Part shown: one piece after another, positions 62,111-64,000 of the stretch
Numbering within the stretch: position 1 is the stretch's first letter
Layout: every line of letters starts with the position of its first letter
Source: Clostridia bacterium
GTDB taxonomy: Bacteria; Bacillota; Clostridia; Oscillospirales; CAG-382
Reading direction: 5' to 3'
Assembly (NCBI GenBank): GCA_017397955.1
Contig: JAFQHL010000040.1
Location: 26,972 to 90,971 of the forward strand
Length of the DNA: 64,000 nt
The notes under the pieces: generated by a model
What the model saw: only the letters and a program-made list of their open reading frames with translations
What the model was told of the DNA's origin: nothing
Databases searched by the model: none
Position numbers and translations under genes: made by a program

Positions 62111-63043
62111 ATGATAAGTTATTACAAATCCGTTTCGGGAAGACTGATAAACGAAGCGTGTTTTGAGGATGGGTGCTGGGTTAACACCGTCGCGCCAACC
62201 GACGAAGAGCAGGCATTTATCAGAGAAAGTTTTTCTATCCCCGAACATTTTATTCGTGCGGCGTTGGACGAAGAAGAACGAAGTCGTATTGACACAGAAG
62301 ATGGTTGTACTTTGATTATCGTTGATACGCCGGTGTGTATCGCCACCGATAACGGTAACGAATATTCAACTCTACCTTTCGGTATTTTTTTAACTCCTAA
62401 AGGTGTTGTTACGATTTGCTTGAAGCCTACCGCTTTGTGCAAATCTGCTACAGGAGGTGCAATAAAGGATATAAGCACTAAAAAACACCGCAGGTTTGTG
62501 CTCAAACTTCTTTATCAAAACGCTACTTTGTTTTTGCAATATCTACGTCAAGCAGAAAAAGAAGGCACCTTTGCCGAAAAGGCACTCAATAAAAATACCG
62601 GTAACAAAGAGTTGTTAAGGATATTGCGTATTGAAAAGGGTCTGGTTTACTTTTCTACCGGGTTAAAGGGTGATGAGGCTGTTTTTGAGAAACTCTTGAG
62701 AATGAAATTTATAAGTGATTATCCCGAAGATGCGGAACTCCTTGAAGATGTCATTGTAGAGAACAGGCAGGCTATAGAAATGTGTGCGATTTATCGCGAT
62801 ATTTTAACTCGCACAATGGATGCCTACTCCGGTGTTATATCCAATAATGTGAATTCTGTAATGAAGCTCTTGGCAGCAATAACCATCATTTTAACCGTTC
62901 CGCAAATAATTTTTGCTTTGTGGGGTGTAAACACACCGGTTCCGTTTGATCATGATGCATTTGGTTTTTGGGTGGTTGTCGGTGTGGCTATGCTTATAAC
63001 AGTGTTAGCTACAGCATTTGCTTTTTATAAGAAATGGTTATGA
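62111..63043 (+). CDS. CorA-family divalent cation transporter (GVN variant)
   Basis: A 310-aa pentameric-channel type protein: a large cytoplasmic domain (about 1-245) and two C-terminal helices (about 255-275 and 285-305). The loop signature normally reads GMN; here it is LWGVNTPVPF, a Met-to-Val change. CorA proteins move Mg2+ (also Co2+, Ni2+); GxN variants such as ZntB carry zinc, so the substrate is uncertain. AGGAGG lies 8 nt before the ATG. Perfect promoter and structured leader upstream imply controlled expression. Confidence 0.87.
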   Translation: MISYYKSVSGRLINEACFEDGCWVNTVAPTDEEQAFIRESFSIPEHFIRAALDEEERSRIDTEDGCTLIIVDTPVCIATDNGNEYSTLPFGIFLTPKGVVTICLKPTALCKSATGGAIKDISTKKHRRFVLKLLYQNATLFLQYLRQAEKEGTFAEKALNKNTGNKELLRILRIEKGLVYFSTGLKGDEAVFEKLLRMKFISDYPEDAELLEDVIVENRQAIEMCAIYRDILTRTMDAYSGVISNNVNSVMKLLAAITIILTVPQIIFALWGVNTPVPFDHDAFGFWVVVGVAMLITVLATAFAFYKKWL

Positions 63044-63054
63044 TAGGTGAGGTT

Positions 63055-63378
63055 GTGTTTAAAAGGCTTTGTTTGTTCCTTACTCTTTTGTTGTGCTTAT
63101 TTGTTTCGTGCAAGGCTCCCATTGAATTGCCTGAAAGTGGAGTTTTCTTTTGTGAAGTCTTGGACTTAACTTTGGATTTTGAAACCTCTGAAGGTTTCTA
63201 CACGGCAGATGGAGTAGATTATTTGCTGAAATTTGATATTGAAAACGATAGTTTTGTTAAAATAACGCATTATTCCGATGGAACTTTGCTCTTAAAGGGA
63301 ACAATGATATATGAAAACGGAACAGTAACGCTAAGTACGGTTGACGGTGAAAAATATGTATTTGAATTAAAAAAGTAA
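63055..63378 (+). CDS. small predicted lipoprotein, unknown function
   Basis: A 107-aa protein. The N-terminus (MFKRLCLFLTLLLCLFVSCK) is a short lipoprotein signal with Cys about residue 19; the mature part is beta-rich and acidic (DGVDYLLKFDIENDSF, YSDGTLLLKGTMIYENGTV). I start at GTG 63055 after AGGTG; ATG 63034 or 63040 would put charged residues ahead of the signal and overlap the CorA-like gene end. Probably in the same transcript as the CorA-like gene. No family recognised. Confidence 0.65.
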   Translation: MFKRLCLFLTLLLCLFVSCKAPIELPESGVFFCEVLDLTLDFETSEGFYTADGVDYLLKFDIENDSFVKITHYSDGTLLLKGTMIYENGTVTLSTVDGEKYVFELKK

Positions 63379-63404
63379 AAACAGGGAGGTATACTCCCTG
63401 TTTT
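63378..63404. terminator. intrinsic terminator, probably bidirectional
   Basis: AAAACAGGGA, loop GGTATAC, TCCCTGTTTT: a perfect 10-bp stem starting at the last base of the lipoprotein stop codon, between convergent genes. Confidence 0.8.
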
Positions 63405-63447
63405 GCGTGTAATAATATTATAACTATGATTATTGATAATTATAAAG

Positions 63448-63633
63448 TTATTTCATGGAGTTTTCAGCGTTTTCGATCATCTTCTTAACCATCTGACCGC
63501 CTACACTGCCTGCCTGCTTTGCGGTAAGGTCGCCGTTGTAGCCCTGCTTAAGATTAACACCTACTTCGCTTGCAGCTTCCATCTTGAACTTGTTCATAGC
63601 TTCTCTTGCAGAAGGAACTAATGTCTTCTTCAT
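63448..63633 (-). CDS. alpha/beta-type small acid-soluble spore protein
   Basis: A 61-aa SASP that coats and protects spore DNA. The two family motifs are present: KFKMEAASEVGV (with the E-V/I germination protease site region) and NGDLTAKQAGSVGGQMVKKMIE. AAGGAG precedes the ATG. In spore formers these genes are read by sigma-G in the forespore; I could not place a convincing sigma-G promoter upstream. Confidence 0.93.
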   Translation of the reverse strand: MKKTLVPSAREAMNKFKMEAASEVGVNLKQGYNGDLTAKQAGSVGGQMVKKMIENAENSMK

Positions 63634-63888
63634 TTGTTATTCTCCTTAATATCTGTTGAATCAATTTAATAAGGCTTTTTGCCTCAACAGTATTGTGCTC
63701 ACACTGATTAAATATATGTTTGGGAATATAAGGAATAATTTTATGCTGAAGCATGCAAGCCTTAGCATTAGCTATGAATTTTACAATGGTTTATTGTGCA
63801 ATATCACTACCGTATGGTGTATCAAAAAGCACAGTAAGAGAAGAGTTGCACAAAAACAAAATAATGACAAAAAAATTGAAAAAAGGTA
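63634..63888. other. intergenic region without a recognised gene
   Basis: AT-rich stretch between the SASP gene and the rRNA promoter. A plus-strand frame at 63656-63892 has no ribosome site, an unusual composition and no recognisable motif, so I do not call it. Nothing else stands out. Confidence 0.5.
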
Positions 63889-63917
63889 TTGACAAAAGGG
63901 AAAAAGGGTGTTATACT
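63889..63917 (+). promoter_or_regulatory. strong sigma-A promoter, probably of an rRNA operon
   Basis: TTGACA (63889-63894), 17-bp spacer, TATACT (63912-63917), TGT before the -10. What follows looks like a pre-16S leader. Confidence 0.8.
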
Positions 63918-63923
63918 AACTGA

Positions 63924-64000
63924 GCCGCTTGAGGGAACGCCCGAAACGAAAGGCGAGGCCGATAGCGGAGCGGACATTGAAAATTGAACAACAAAGAGAC
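63924..64000 (+). other. probable rRNA operon 5' leader (16S expected beyond the window)
   Basis: GC-rich leader with short inverted segments and, at about 63975-63992, GGACATTGAAAATTGAAC, close to the GACCTTGAAAACTGAACA-type stretch that often precedes 16S genes in Firmicutes. No mature 16S sequence is reached before the window ends. Confidence 0.65.

Noticed and set aside
63634..63720. Sigma-G promoter for the SASP gene
   Set aside because: No -35/-10 pair close enough to the sigma-G consensus could be placed with confidence.
63554..63754. 66-codon minus-strand frame overlapping the SASP gene
   Set aside because: Alternative frame of a clear SASP gene; no start signal.
63656..63892. 78-codon plus-strand frame before the rRNA promoter
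   Set aside because: No ribosome site, partly overlaps promoter sequence, no recognisable motif.

Overview
The window is one contiguous chromosomal stretch of a moderately AT-rich, endospore-forming Clostridia bacterium, most like gut Oscillospiraceae/Ruminococcaceae. This placement is inferred from gene content and order: split transketolase subunits, the spoVB-like/mazG/hup/rqcP/yabP/yabQ/divIC sporulation-division cluster, an alpha/beta-type SASP, HemZ, CdaA/CdaR, long HPF and Firmicutes-type sigma-A promoters and LexA box. No prophage, insertion sequence or CRISPR array was seen. Most genes are housekeeping genes in long, tightly packed same-strand runs.

Layout. 1-3.4 kb (+): a 5'-truncated RluD-type pseudouridine synthase, two transketolase subunits and a class I glutamine amidotransferase. 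3.4-3.7 kb: hairpin-rich non-coding repeat, copy A. 3.7-11.4 kb (-): a small unknown protein; an ECF-transporter S component plus P-loop kinase operon behind a perfect promoter and a structured leader; DUF3842; and three tandem paralogous sugar-type binding lipoproteins, each with its own promoter and no permease nearby. 11.5-14.7 kb (+): tsaC, coaE, a lytic transglycosylase and an M18 aminopeptidase. 14.8-16.9 kb: an LRR surface protein, a CDF transporter and repeat copy B. 16.9-21.6 kb (-): rsmA, a cupin regulator, a QueG-like protein, rpsF-ssb-rpsR and prs.

21.8-28.0 kb (+): recA-recX-rimO-(degenerate pgsA-like)-cysS-mrnC-lexA, apparently one transcription unit behind a LexA-boxed recA promoter, so the SOS repressor may sit at the end of the operon it represses. 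28.0-30.8 kb: tRNA-Lys, a GNAT acetyltransferase, a GH3 hexosaminidase and tRNA-Pro. 30.9-43.0 kb (+): rRNA methyltransferase, dprA, topA, plsX-rnc (without acpP), a radical SAM protein, smc, ftsY and rdgB. 43.1-55.3 kb (+): cdaA-cdaR-rseC-like-recJ-relA-dtd-hemZ-kinase-spoVB-like-mazG, which places c-di-AMP and (p)ppGpp synthesis in one directon. 55.4-57.0 kb: hup, rqcP, yabP, yabQ and divIC. 57-63.6 kb: an orphan fumarase alpha subunit, hpf, a THUMP methyltransferase, groES-groEL, a CorA-like transporter behind a leader-peptide region, a small lipoprotein and a SASP. The window ends in a strong promoter and leader typical of an rRNA operon, with 16S presumably just beyond.

The most unusual signals are non-coding: (1) a two-copy ~224-bp repeat with imperfect terminal inverted repeats and an interchangeable but perfectly paired internal hairpin, one copy flanked by 29-bp direct repeats; (2) the structured leader upstream of the ECF/kinase operon; (3) the leader ORF and long-range stem before the CorA-like gene; (4) stem-loops between Shine-Dalgarno and start codon in recA and hpf. 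All functional statements rest on motif recognition and context; no database search was possible.
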